Shown one piece after another: positions 23,455-33,576 of a stretch of 64,000 nucleotides of DNA. The notes beneath the pieces were generated by a model that saw only the letters and a list, made by a program, of their open reading frames with translations, was not told where the DNA came from and searched no databases. The position numbers were made by a program, and so were the translations under genes. Within the stretch, counting starts at the first letter, position 1; every line of letters begins with the position of its first letter. The DNA is taken from NCBI GenBank assembly GCA_030052745.1, contig JANBVO010000007.1, positions 186,001-250,000 of the forward strand, written 5' to 3'. This stretch comes from Pleurostoma richardsiae. Its lineage: Eukaryota; Ascomycota; Sordariomycetes; Calosphaeriales; Pleurostomataceae.

Positions 23455-24471
23455 CGCCAAGGCCCTCTCGGGAAGGCCGGAGGCCGGAGAGGATGATGGG
23501 AGGACGAGCAGGAAGTAAAGGCAAGCACAGAGACAACACAACACACAGTTGAGTGCTGGGCGTGAAGAAGACGCGACGAGCAGCAGCCGTGCGAGATGTA
23601 GCGAAACCCCCCGGAGTGTTATTGCCTGAGTCACATCCTCCTCCGGCGGTCGTCGTTGTTGTCGTCGGTTGTTTTTCTCTTGGCGCGGGAGCGGCAGACC
23701 AGGTACGTCAGTGAGGCGGCGGCGGCAGGGGAAAAAAACAAGAATGATAAATAAGCCCCGGGGAAAAGGGGCGCCTAATAAGCTTGATTACGCATGTAGA
23801 GTCCACGCCCATGTACCAGCACGCACTAGCGCTGAGTGACGATACTTCGCATGCCTCGCCGGGTACTCCGTACTTCCCCTTTGGGGGCGATCTCGGCATG
23901 CCGGAAAGTTCCATTGACGTCACATTCCACCACCAATTCTCACATCCGCCCGTACCTCCTGCACAGGCCGCCTTATCTCCACGATAACTCAGCAGATCTG
24001 CACTCAGGCTTATCAAATGATCTCCAATGGGCTGTTCTTGGTGCCAAGAGGGAAACTTTCAGCGATTCAGCTGGACCGAAGCAGATTCCCCAGAGAGAGA
24101 TGATTACCTCCGTATGCACCGAGTACGCAGGACTTGTTTCCACAGTGTTTTCGGCCTGCTCTGAATACCCCGAGCCCATGTACGGACTACTTACGTACCC
24201 CGTGCGGAGTAGACGCGAGCCCATCGGCGATAGGGCTGGACCGCCGGCCTTAGTAAGCCGAAAGCGGGTTGGTGGCTTACATGAGAGCCTCCTCAACCAC
24301 GTCCGTCCCAAGGGCCCGAAGCAAAGCAGAGTAACGAGGCAGGGAAGCTACACAATACGGCCGCCGAGATAGAACTCATCACACGATTTCCCGACTACAA
24401 GCTAATCATATCTAGATCCCTGTGTGGGGAAGCAAGCCCCTAATAACCCGCTACCCATGCCAAATTATCAG
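23455..24471. other. intergenic, nothing recognised
   Basis: About 1 kb with the promoter of the DUF2985 gene and the 3' end of the next minus-strand gene. A TACTCCGTAC motif lies near 23864. No supported ORF. Confidence 0.5.
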
Positions 24472-25554
24472 TCAACGCTTCAGGAGCTTTTCCGGCACCT
24501 CCATGGCACCCCACTCAATAACCCGGAGATTCTTATCATCCACGCCGCCGAAATAACCGAAACCATAGAGTCCAGCCCAGTGGGTCTCATTGGCACCGTC
24601 GAGAGAGTTTCGACGACTGTACCAATAAGTCCACTCGTTCGCGGACGTCGTGTCGACGCCACCGAAAAGCAGGAACACCCGTTGGATCAAGGACGGCTTA
24701 GGCTCGACAATGAGCTCGGCTTCCCGGTCCATGTTCTCCTGGGGAATAAATTTGAACGCGATGTCCTGACCGCGATTGCGGATGCTGAGAAACTTGGGCA
24801 GCCAAGTAGTCATGAAATCGGTCTTCATGGCAGCAGTGAGGCCCAGCCTTGGGAGAGTGTAGTCTAGGTGACTAACGAAATCGGGAAAGGAGAGGACGAC
24901 GAAGGGTTCAATGCTGAGGGGCGTCTCCGGAGTGCCACAAGCAAAGGGTGGCTCATCATCTTCGTAGTCGTGAGTCAGGTAGTAGCATATCTCTTTCTTG
25001 TGCTCTGCCGTAGCTTCCCAGAAGAGGTAGCTGTATTTCTGTCCCTCTTCGTCAAGGATGTTGTCTGATCCGTCCGTCACGACATTCCAAGTCACGCTTG
25101 CCGTGTTGTCTCTGATGTTTCTGACTGTGTCCACCATGGGGTAGACGGCGCTGAAGTTCCAGTGTCGAGATAGGCGAACTGTGACCTTGACATTCTCATG
25201 TGGCTCGCGCCAGAGGAGGTAAATGACAGGCTTCTCTGCGACCAGGCTCGTGCTAGATTCTGTATCAAGCATGATTCGTCGATCTTCAATAGGCAGATCC
25301 GGAAGGTCCTGTGCGGCACTGGAAGTGAGGGAGCTGAGATCAATCTCAGAATTCTCGACAGGACTTGTTTTCAGCGCTTGGGAAAGTCAGTTATCTGTTA
25401 TATAAGTCAAGTGTCGCTCAACGTTCAGAAGGGAAGCAAACATACTTGCGTCGACGCTATGCATAATACCTCTTCGTATCATTCTATCCATGACTTTAGT
25501 CCGGTTCTTGGACTTTGAAGGTGTTGTCATTTCTCGTGTTTGGTTCGCACCCAT
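24472..25554 (-). CDS. uncharacterised conserved protein (PVIYL/YLFWE type), 2 exons
   Basis: Exons 25554-25446 and 25376-24472 are joined by a 69-nt intron (GTATGT donor, AACTGAC branch site, AAG acceptor), giving 337 aa. The ATG at 25554 is the first after an in-frame stop. A second ATG lies 24 nt downstream. The second residue is Gly, so N-myristoylation is possible but untested. The core has EKPVIYLLWREPHENVKVTV near residue 85, then YPMVDTVRN, TWNVV and KYSYLFWEA. It continues with a second half (FPDFVSHLDYTLPRLGLT, MTTWLP, DIAFKFIPQE). From memory this matches an unnamed family in bacteria and eukaryotes marked by PVIYLYP...YP...W.V...YLFWE. The fold appears to be two beta domains. No function is known. 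Confidence 0.7.
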
Positions 25555-25560
25555 CGCGGA

Positions 25561-26391
25561 CTACTGAAGACCGATTTCCTCGAGCCCAGATGCGTAACGA
25601 TCCCAATAAGAGACGAAGTGAGCTGCAAGTTCTCTGAAGGGACGATTGTGCCTTGGATCTAAAATGTCGTCAACGCGTGAAAAGATATCGTGAGCTGTCG
25701 ATTTTATTCTGGTTTCACGAGGGGATTAACATACTGAGCGCAGGGAATAAGTTGTTATATATGCTGTACTGCTGGCATAAGAGGCGCCGAGAAGCCCCGC
25801 CTGCGCACGAGTTAGGCCATGCGAACAGGCATCTGGGCCACCAAAGGCGTTTTCAGGATCTCTGAAACGCAGGAACCGAAAAGAATGAGTTGCCTTTGTG
25901 AGAAGTGTCAAATCTGCGTTTACCTCACCGCTGATAGACGACAGGTTAGGACGCTCCCTTTGAAACAACTCAAACACCACGACAGAGATGACTTCCAGCG
26001 AGAGGTCGCCCTGCCTGCGTCCCTGTCATCTCTAGCCACTGCAAAGTCATTGCTGATCTCCTCCGGGTCACAAGCCACATGGCAGCACACCTCCGGTCGT
26101 AGTAGTCCATTCGTCCGGCACGGTAGTTCTGGGGGATCCTTAGCAGCTCGGGCGAGGCACGATAGCTAATTAGTTAGACACTTAACCAGATTACAGCTCG
26201 GGCGACTGTCAGGCGCATGGTATTCGGCTAGTGTCAGTTGATGGTTGTACACACAGCTTCCTGAAGGGGCGGTTCTGGGGCGAACCTAGCGCAATATGTA
26301 AGTCCCTGAAGCAGATATCATTGGAATTCACCTGAACCATCTCCAAGAGGAAGTTTGACACCAAGGACAAGCTCATCGACCACACCCGTGA
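25561..26391 (-). other. unassigned exon-like segments behind a TATA box
   Basis: A canonical TATAAATAG on the minus strand (26416-26424) is followed 40 nt on by an ATG at 26376, and by segments that read like protein but which I could not join. The first reads NSNDICFRDLHIALGSPQNRP. An exon from 26165, after a TCTAACTAATTAG branch/acceptor, reads ELLRIPQNYRAGRMDYYDRR. A last exon, 25694-25561, after ATCGACAG, reads DILDPRHNRPFREL then AHFVSYWDRYASGLEEIGL and stops. NRPFR occurs in both the first and last segments. This may be an uncharacterised gene or a decayed one. It ends 6 nt before the next gene's ATG. Confidence 0.3.
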
Positions 26392-26415
26392 TGCATATAG
26401 CTGAATCTTAAGGAC

Positions 26416-26424
26416 CTATTTATA
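26416..26424 (-). promoter_or_regulatory. TATA box-like element
   Basis: The minus strand reads GGGTATAAATAGG here, a near-perfect TATA box, about 40 nt ahead of the nearest ATG of an unassigned locus. It is the clearest core-promoter element I noticed in the window. Confidence 0.45.
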
Positions 26425-28009
26425 CCCGGCTAGACAGGACGTAAGTATTTATTTATCTTCTAGAGAAAATAGAACATGGCCGTGGATGTGAGCGGCCTTC
26501 ACATGTAGACTCAGTCCCAGTGACTTAACTGTCTTTAGCCTAGTAGACAGAGTAATCCTATGATAGCGATTACCAAGCGCTTGTTGACATTTGGATACAG
26601 GACGCAGATCGGCAGTCTTCCATGGTGAATCAAGCTCTCCATATCTAGGTATTTTTCTTGGGACGTCGGAAGGCGTACACAAAAGTAAGTGCCTGGCCCT
26701 ACTTTAGCCTCTCTCCGTGCCTCACACCCCTCCTTTCCTATCTGATCTACCATTCTCATCCAAATCGCCACAGAAACAAAGCTGGTTCATTGTTACGCAT
26801 TGATATGGCCATCTGATAAGCCAGGAACTAATAATTAAGACAGCATATGCAAACGTGGTCCATCACCAGAAGTCCGCAGTGTGCTTCACTGAAAAGTGCA
26901 AGGGGAATGATCACTCAAGCCGAGGTAACTTCAAGCTTCGCATCTAGAGGTTCCACCCGGAGCTGATGCCAAATGAGTTGGATCTGCTCTTCCCAACTAT
27001 GAAGAGGACGGCCGTCAAGGGTAACACCTATAAATCTCAAGACTACCGGTACCCAGGATATACCTTGACAAGTTTCCTCACAAAGCGTGGTCTTCACATG
27101 GCATACCTGTTACGAACACACGCGATCAAAGAAGGAGATCCAGCCATTGATCCCGCTACTACCGCGACCAGTGCCTCCCAAGTACAAGCAGCAGAAATGT
27201 CATCATCCTGAGTGCAAGAGAGGCTCTATATTTAAATGGCTGACCCGTATGCGGAGCATCTTAATGTCCAATATTGTGTATACAGCAGCGGCGATTCCCG
27301 TGTAGGTAGAAGAGCAAGTGGAATTAATAGATAAGCAAGAGTGATAGAACAGGTTAAGTAGATGGAAGAGTTAGCAAAATAGGAAAACAGGGAAAATAAA
27401 AGGGCAAGTAGAGTAGGAGGATAAGTAGAGTAGGAGGACAAGTAGAGTAGGAGGATAAGTAGAGTAGGAGGATAAGTAGAGTAGGAGGATAAGTAGAATA
27501 GGAGGGTAAGTAGAGTAGGAGGATAAGTAGAATAGGAGGGTAAGCAAGGTTGGAGAGTAAATAGTATAAGAGAGTAGGTAAGATGAGAGAGTAGGTAGGG
27601 TGGGAAGGAAGTAGGATAAGATAATACGCATGAATTAGCAACGGTAAGAACCTCCTACCATGCTCCCGTCATGCTCCCATGTATCATAGGCATACATGGG
27701 CTACTGTTGCTGTGGGGTTGTTCGGATCAATTGGTCCATGTAAGGAAGAAAGTAGGTATGCTGCAGGCTGGAATGGAAACCAACCTACCTATGGGTAGCA
27801 GGAGCCCATCACATGACCAAGCAGAAGGTCTGAGGTCACAACAGCTGCGGACCAACCGGATACGAAGTTCCGGACTAGACAGCAGGACTACTTAGATCAC
27901 GAGGTTAGACAACCAGAAAAGGGGCAATACACTCCGTTCGTAAGAACATCGCGATCTATTGACTATCCTTCAGTATCTCGTTAAGTTTGCCATCGGCCCT
28001 GACTCTTTT
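26425..28009. other. intergenic with minisatellite, otherwise nothing recognised
   Basis: Apart from the 17-bp tandem array, this 1.6 kb holds no supported gene. It contains the 3' end of the sugar transporter. Short ORFs within the array come from its repeat sequence and are not genes. Confidence 0.5.
27404..27607. repeat. 17-bp minisatellite, 12 units
   Basis: Twelve 17-bp units with consensus ATAAGTAGAGTAGGAGG. Units 1-8 differ at one or two places, and units 9-12 decay gradually. Weaker copies of the same purine-rich motif extend upstream to about 27303. The array is strongly strand-biased (nearly all purine plus T on the plus strand). Expansion by slippage at the clean end fits the pattern. 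Confidence 0.9.
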
Positions 28010-29836
28010 TTAGACCGTCTCAACCGCAGGCTTGTCCTCCTTCTCGAGCATCAGATCCCTCTGAATCGGTGCTTGCACCGCCTTCTTCGACCCCCATCTC
28101 CCGGCAAAGAAGTCACCCAGGGCGAGCCTGATGTTGTGAACGTTCTCTGCAACGATTTCGCCGGTTGACCGCTGGAAGAGTATGTCGATCTCCTCAAGAG
28201 TCTTGTCCTTGGTCTCCGGCATGAATAACAGCTGGTAGAACCAACCTATAACCGCAATGCCGCCGTAGAAACCCAGTGCTAAGCCAGTGCGAGTCATGGC
28301 ATCCTGCATTGCTGAAAAGTTGTATGTGACGACAAAAGAAGCCAGGAAAAGTAGCGCGTCCGAAGTCGTCATGCCGTAGGATCGCAAGTATGTCGGATAT
28401 ACCTCAGAAGGCACCACCCATGTAAGGCAAGCGTAACAGCCGAAGAAGCCCATATAGAGGATGAGGCCTGACAGATACAGGCCCTCAGCTCCTTGCAGAT
28501 TCGTCTCCAGGGGGATCTGGTAGCTGGCGCCGATGAGGACGAGTCCCACGAAGAACCCGGGAAGCATGGTGTTGGCCCAGAAGCGACGGCCGTACTTCTC
28601 CATGAGGAAGATAGCTGGAATCGTACCCAGAAGCAGGGAACCTCCGCCGACCAGGGACATGTAGTTGGCCTTCTCGTCGTCGAAGCCGATCTGCTTCATC
28701 AGCACCGACATGTAGTACATGATGGCGTTGACACCTGTAAGCTGACCAAGCAAGATCATGATGTTGGCGTAGACAAGAGCACGGCGCGCACGGGGCACAG
28801 TGAAGAAGTCGAGCCAGGGGAACCGCTTGTTGACGGCGCTCTCGGCGACGACCTGGGCTTCGTGGAGCACCGACACCTTCATGACGAAGAACTCCTCGCG
28901 GGCGTCGCGGTCTGTGATGCCGCGGATGCGCTTCCACACCTTGTAGGCGTCCAGGACGCGGCCCTTGTGCATCAGGTAACGTGGAGACTCGGGCAGGAAG
29001 AGCATGCCAGCGAACATGATGGTCGAGAAGACGAGGGACGAGCCCAGGATGTACCGCCAGTTCCCGTCGACGTGCAGGAACATAGCCGCTACCGCGTAGC
29101 CGAGAACCTCACCCAGAGCGATGTTGAATTGGTATAGGGACACGAGGTTGCCACGGAGCCTGCGCTCAACGGTCTCGGCAACATAGACAGGGACGGTACC
29201 TCCCTCCAGGCCGACACCCAGACCGAGGATAACACGAGCAGCAATGATCATGCCTGTTGCACTCACGAGTCAGAATAACGAAGAGCATCGGATGAAATTC
29301 CGGGGGAGGCGCTTACCATAGTTGATCGACCCAGCCTCCAGGGCAGCACCCACAGTGTAGAGGACACAAGAGATGATAATTGACCACCGCCGACCAAACC
29401 ATTCATTAGAGGGAGACAGAATCAGGGCTCCTCCGACGGCACCGAGGGGCATCGCCGAGTTTACAAGACTGTTCTGTCTTGTGTCCAGACCCAGATCGCC
29501 GGGCAAGTACAGGTTGGCGCCGGAGATGAGCGACTGGTCTAGGCCGGAGAGCAAACCGCCCATGGACGCGAATGCCACAATGACCCATGTGAAATGCCTC
29601 GGGTCCTTGAACTCAAGGTCCCAGAAGCTCTTGCGCAGCCCACCCTGCGCCTCGAGCTCCTGCTCCATCTCATTGATGAGCGCGTCAATTTCCCAGCCGC
29701 CGGCCTGAGCTGCGGCCAACGCGTCCTTCTCGTCCATTGGGGGCATAGTGGACGCCTTGACTGGGTGTTCAAGCTGAGCCTCATCTCGTTTGGCGGACGC
29801 CGCTGGCGCCGCTGGTGTTGTAGCCGTGCCGGCCAT
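28010..29836 (-). CDS. MFS sugar transporter, 2 exons
   Basis: Exons 29836-29317 and 29253-28010 with a 63-nt intron (GTAAGC...CAACAG) encode 587 aa. It is a 12-helix sugar-porter of the major facilitator superfamily in the plasma membrane. Visible signatures: GGLLSGLDQSLISGANLYLP in helix 1, NEWFGRRWS in the loop after helix 2, LGLGVGLEGGTVPVYVAE, PESPRYLMHKGR in the central loop, LTGVNAIMYY in helix 7, and FMPETKDKTLEEID at the end. An N-terminal cytosolic extension of about 65 residues carries an EMEQELEAQGGLRKSFWDLE helix. The substrate cannot be assigned from these motifs; hexose, inositol or quinate are all possible. No regulatory site was recognised. Confidence 0.9.
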
Positions 29837-31396
29837 GATGTGGTGTGTGTAAAATTCTCAGATGTATTTATATGCAGGAAATTAAAAGCGTACGAAGTAT
29901 GTAGCTTCCCAGCTTATAGAGAGGTAGTGTTGAGGAGGAGTGTGTTGATGAAGAAGAGAAGAGACTCCGAGATTGACAGCTGTCTGCGGGACGGGCTCTT
30001 TTTACATACTCCAGGCCCAGCCTACTCCAAGGAATGCTCCATGCTCTGGAAGACAACCCCATGGTTCATCATGTCATTGTGGGTTCCCCTCATCATCACG
30101 AGGGGTATCTGCACCGCACTTGCGTGCCCGGGTGTGGAGTGGACAGGGCCCTATGTTACCGAGATAAGAGCGGTGCTATGCCTGTTTCTCTCCACCGGGG
30201 CCCCAAACGTGGCTCTCCGGTCTCTCCATGGTCTCCAGCTTCGTCCCCGGCCTTGCTTGGTCTGGAGGAAGTCGGGGGCTCCAGGGGGTTCTCCGAAAGG
30301 CAGGTTCCGATGGAGACAGGGGTCGGGCCCCTGGATCTGGCCCACTGTCCAACTGCCCATCTCACTAGCGCTTTGCCGCGTCGGTACTTGGCTCATTGTA
30401 CCAAACCAAGCTCGTGATAGCGTGAGCCCGGGCGTGGGTTCTCCCGTGAGGCGCCTGGCCGTTATAAGCATGCGTCAGGCGCCAGATGAAAATCGCGCTC
30501 ATTGTTCGCTCGAACTCTCGCTCAAACATCGCCCTGAAAAGTCGCCGCCAACGGCCTAGGAGTGGGACAGGCAGGGAGGCGATTGAATCTGGCGCTGTAC
30601 TAGACGTTGAGGATGTCGACTGTCCTCTCCAACACGAGGAAACCCAAGGATACTGACATAGAATCTCCCTATGGATGAGCAGACTTTAGGTAGCCAGCAG
30701 GAGTGGTTTCGCCGATTTTGACCATTTCCAGCTCTGTGAAGCCTCAGCGAAACTGGCGATGTTGCCACGCGAGCAAGCCCGGCAAATCAAAGGCTGACTC
30801 GCCGGAGGGGGGGCAACGTCGCGCGCAGATCCACCGTTTCCACTGCAGCACCGAGGAAGGGCCGGAACTACGATTCAAATCTGGACTCTGCTTGGGCTCT
30901 CCGGATTCATGGGGCCATGCGAAAGAAGAGGATGGGGAGACGCTCCGGGGAGCATCAGTCTGGCTGTCCGGCTGTCTGGCAAGAGTGCGGAGGCCCCGGC
31001 GACATGATATGGAGGTCAGGCGTGCGGAGGTCGCCACCGGGATGGGTGGGAGCACGTAATGAGGGGAAGACTCAACGGAACATCAAAAGTGTAACCGAAA
31101 ATAATTCCTTCTCGATTCGGGTCCAATAGTAGGTTGTGAGGTTTTCGCAGATGTCCGACGAGTCAGCGGGATCGAGAGAATAGGGGTAGTGGAAAATTAG
31201 GAGCACTCCCATTGTGCTTTTGCATAATTCGAGACAGCGGCTTCGTAGTAGATGAAGCAGCAGTCTACGACAGTGACGAACAACACTTTTACAATTGTCC
31301 ACCATTTCTTTTATGGTTTATCCGACAGCCTCGAATTGAATGCATCTCCGGATCACGGCTGTGAGATCGAGATCCACAGGTTGATGTACCTCGGAG
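29837..31396. other. intergenic, nothing recognised
   Basis: About 1.6 kb between the sugar transporter promoter and the 3' end of the sulfotransferase-like gene. Long ORFs occur on both strands from 30034 to 31060 but overlap each other and show no domain features. Confidence 0.5.
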
Positions 31397-32343
31397 TCAG
31401 TGGTTCGACGTGTTTGTGTGCACAATGGCCCTGTACTTCGATGGCAACACGCTTGCCAACTCTGTCCCGCGCACGACTGCAAGCCTTCCACCTAGCAGCC
31501 AGACCAGCAGCGCCGCCACCGTGATCATGAATGCCCACGCCACTAGCCCGGCAAGAATGACCTCTCTATAAGTCTTTCCAGCATCCTTTGTCGAGTTGTT
31601 GTGCGGAAATGGCCGGTCCGGCACCGGGACATTCAAGATCTTGCACAAGGGGCCCCAGCCGTCCTTGACATTGTACCAGAACAGCTTATCCCCGGGGACG
31701 ACGGCCCTAAGGTGGTCCTCGTGCTTCCCGAGCGTATCCCTAGTAATGCGCTCGTCACCGTACCTCCACAGCGTCATGTGTCGGAACAGCTCCCTCCAGT
31801 GCCCGTACACGCCCACCTTGGGCACCCACATGATGAGGAACGGGATGTACCAGTTAGACATCATGGAGTTCATGATGTTCATGGACGTCCACCAAGACTC
31901 GGCGTCGCGCGTCGTGGCAATGACGATGGCGTCCGGATACAGCTCCATCAGCTCAGGGGTGAGAGTGACGGCGGGGCAGTCGACAGTCGCGACATAGCCA
32001 TCCAACACGTCGGCCAGGAGGTACTGAATATACTTCTTCTCTCGGAAGGTCTTGGCATACGGCGCCTTCTTCATGATCTCCATCCATTGATTTACCTGGT
32101 GGAGCGGCCCGCCCAGGGATTGAACGCCCGCATCGTGAACTGGTCCGTCGAGGAGAATTGTGAGGGCTTCGTTCAGCGTTTTGGTCCCGGTACGGCACCT
32201 GCCAGTGCAAGTCAGCCTTTCCTGTGTCGTCTTGAGATATGCAGGGCTCGCAAGCACGGCAAAGCCGCGTTTACATACATGCCAGCCCCTATCACCCGGA
32301 ACTTGGTCCCAGGAGGGCCAGGTTTGGTTGGTACTTGGCCCAT
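31397..32343 (-). CDS. fungal sulfotransferase-like protein with membrane anchor, 2 exons
   Basis: Exons 32343-32279 and 32198-31397, joined across an 80-nt intron (GTATGT...GGCAG, junction AT|G), encode 288 aa. The P-loop region spans the splice: GTKFRVIGAGMCRTGTKTLN near residues 12-31, the PAPS-binding-like loop of the Sulfotransfer_4 type. Next come EALTILLDGPVHD, the DCPAVTLTPELMELYPDAIV segment with VIATTRDAESWWTSM (3'-phosphate side), and VVPGDKLFWYNVKDGWGPLC near the end. A hydrophobic helix (VILAGLVAWAFMITVAALLVWLL) close to the C-terminus suggests tail anchoring. Such proteins are abundant in fungi, often misannotated as NAD-dependent epimerases, and few have known substrates. Confidence 0.85.
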
Positions 32344-33576
32344 CCTATAACTACGACTCTGTGCATCTACACAGCCGCAAGCCGTTATAAGCCACAAATG
32401 TCACCTGCTCAAGGAAGGTCTACAAGCACCGCGGAGCGAGCTTGAGTAAAAGCTGCGAGGCGTGAAGCTATTTTCATTATCATGGCCATCGCACAACGGC
32501 TAGGCGTCTCGGCACTTTCTAGTTTCTATACAAAGACAAGACCAGAGCAATCATGTCCCAGGACATGCGTCCCGGCATCTGAGATTGAAGTCACTCTCGT
32601 GGAATTGCTCGCTTCTACCAACTATGGGGCACCATCATGCGCCAAGCCGGGTAAGATCTCAAGGGGCCGGCGCATCTCCCGGAAGTGGAGCCCCGGGTCT
32701 CTCGGCACTGGCCACCTTTCTGTTTACGGCTATTGTCTTATTATTGCCACCTCTGTCGGGACGTCGACGCGGAAGCACATCGACCTCGTCAGGGTGGACA
32801 ACATACGCAAGCTCCACAAGCAATACTAAATCAATCACTCTGAAACGGAACGCTCGTTATGGGGAATATCAACCGAGATCAGAAATATTGGCGGCAGTAG
32901 GATCAGCGTGGAAGTCCGGCGATGAGAGGGGTGAAGAATACAGAAGACCAAGTTGCATGTCGACCGATCACCAAAATCTCGAAGATTCGGGTCCTCAGAC
33001 CACACGGCCGACTGGGTTCTGTCAGCCGATCGGTCCTCGGCCCGCAATGACCTAGGGCTCGCGGGCACATTAGGCTAACGCCGAGGTTCTATTCTTGAAT
33101 GTCGATAGAGTTGACATCCTCTCTGGTCCCTTGCGTGCCTTCTTCGTCAGCAACAGCATGGGAGACATTGGGCAATGGTCATGCAGAAAGGAGGAGTTTC
33201 ATGTATCTCTCACCTTCCCATGAATTGCGAGACCGCTGCTGCAGCTGGCCGTGGGACCCCCCATTAACTTTATCGTGCACCAGGCTCGACGCCGCACCAT
33301 CGTTCGTCATGATATGATTTGGTCAACTCCGCTGTTTTGAACGATTTCCTCTCATTGGTTCTGATAATAGGCCAGCTAAACTTCTTTACTGTACATTGTG
33401 ATACATTGTGCGCAGGTCATCGTCCCTGATCCATCCATTCGAATCTTGTTACATGTGACGAGAGGTTGTCTCGGAGAGATCTTCCAACGCAGCCAGGCTC
33501 GAGCGTTTCAAAAACGAAGGCCCGCCTTGAAAGATTGCCACGCTCAGTGGGACGGTCAGGCCATATCTCGGAAGAA
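32344..33576. other. intergenic, nothing recognised
   Basis: About 1.2 kb holding the promoter of the sulfotransferase-like gene and the terminator of the adhesin-like gene. No supported ORF or repeat. Confidence 0.5.

Noticed and set aside
27354-27641. Leu/Tyr/Ser-rich minus-strand ORFs
   Set aside because: They are translations of the 17-bp minisatellite.
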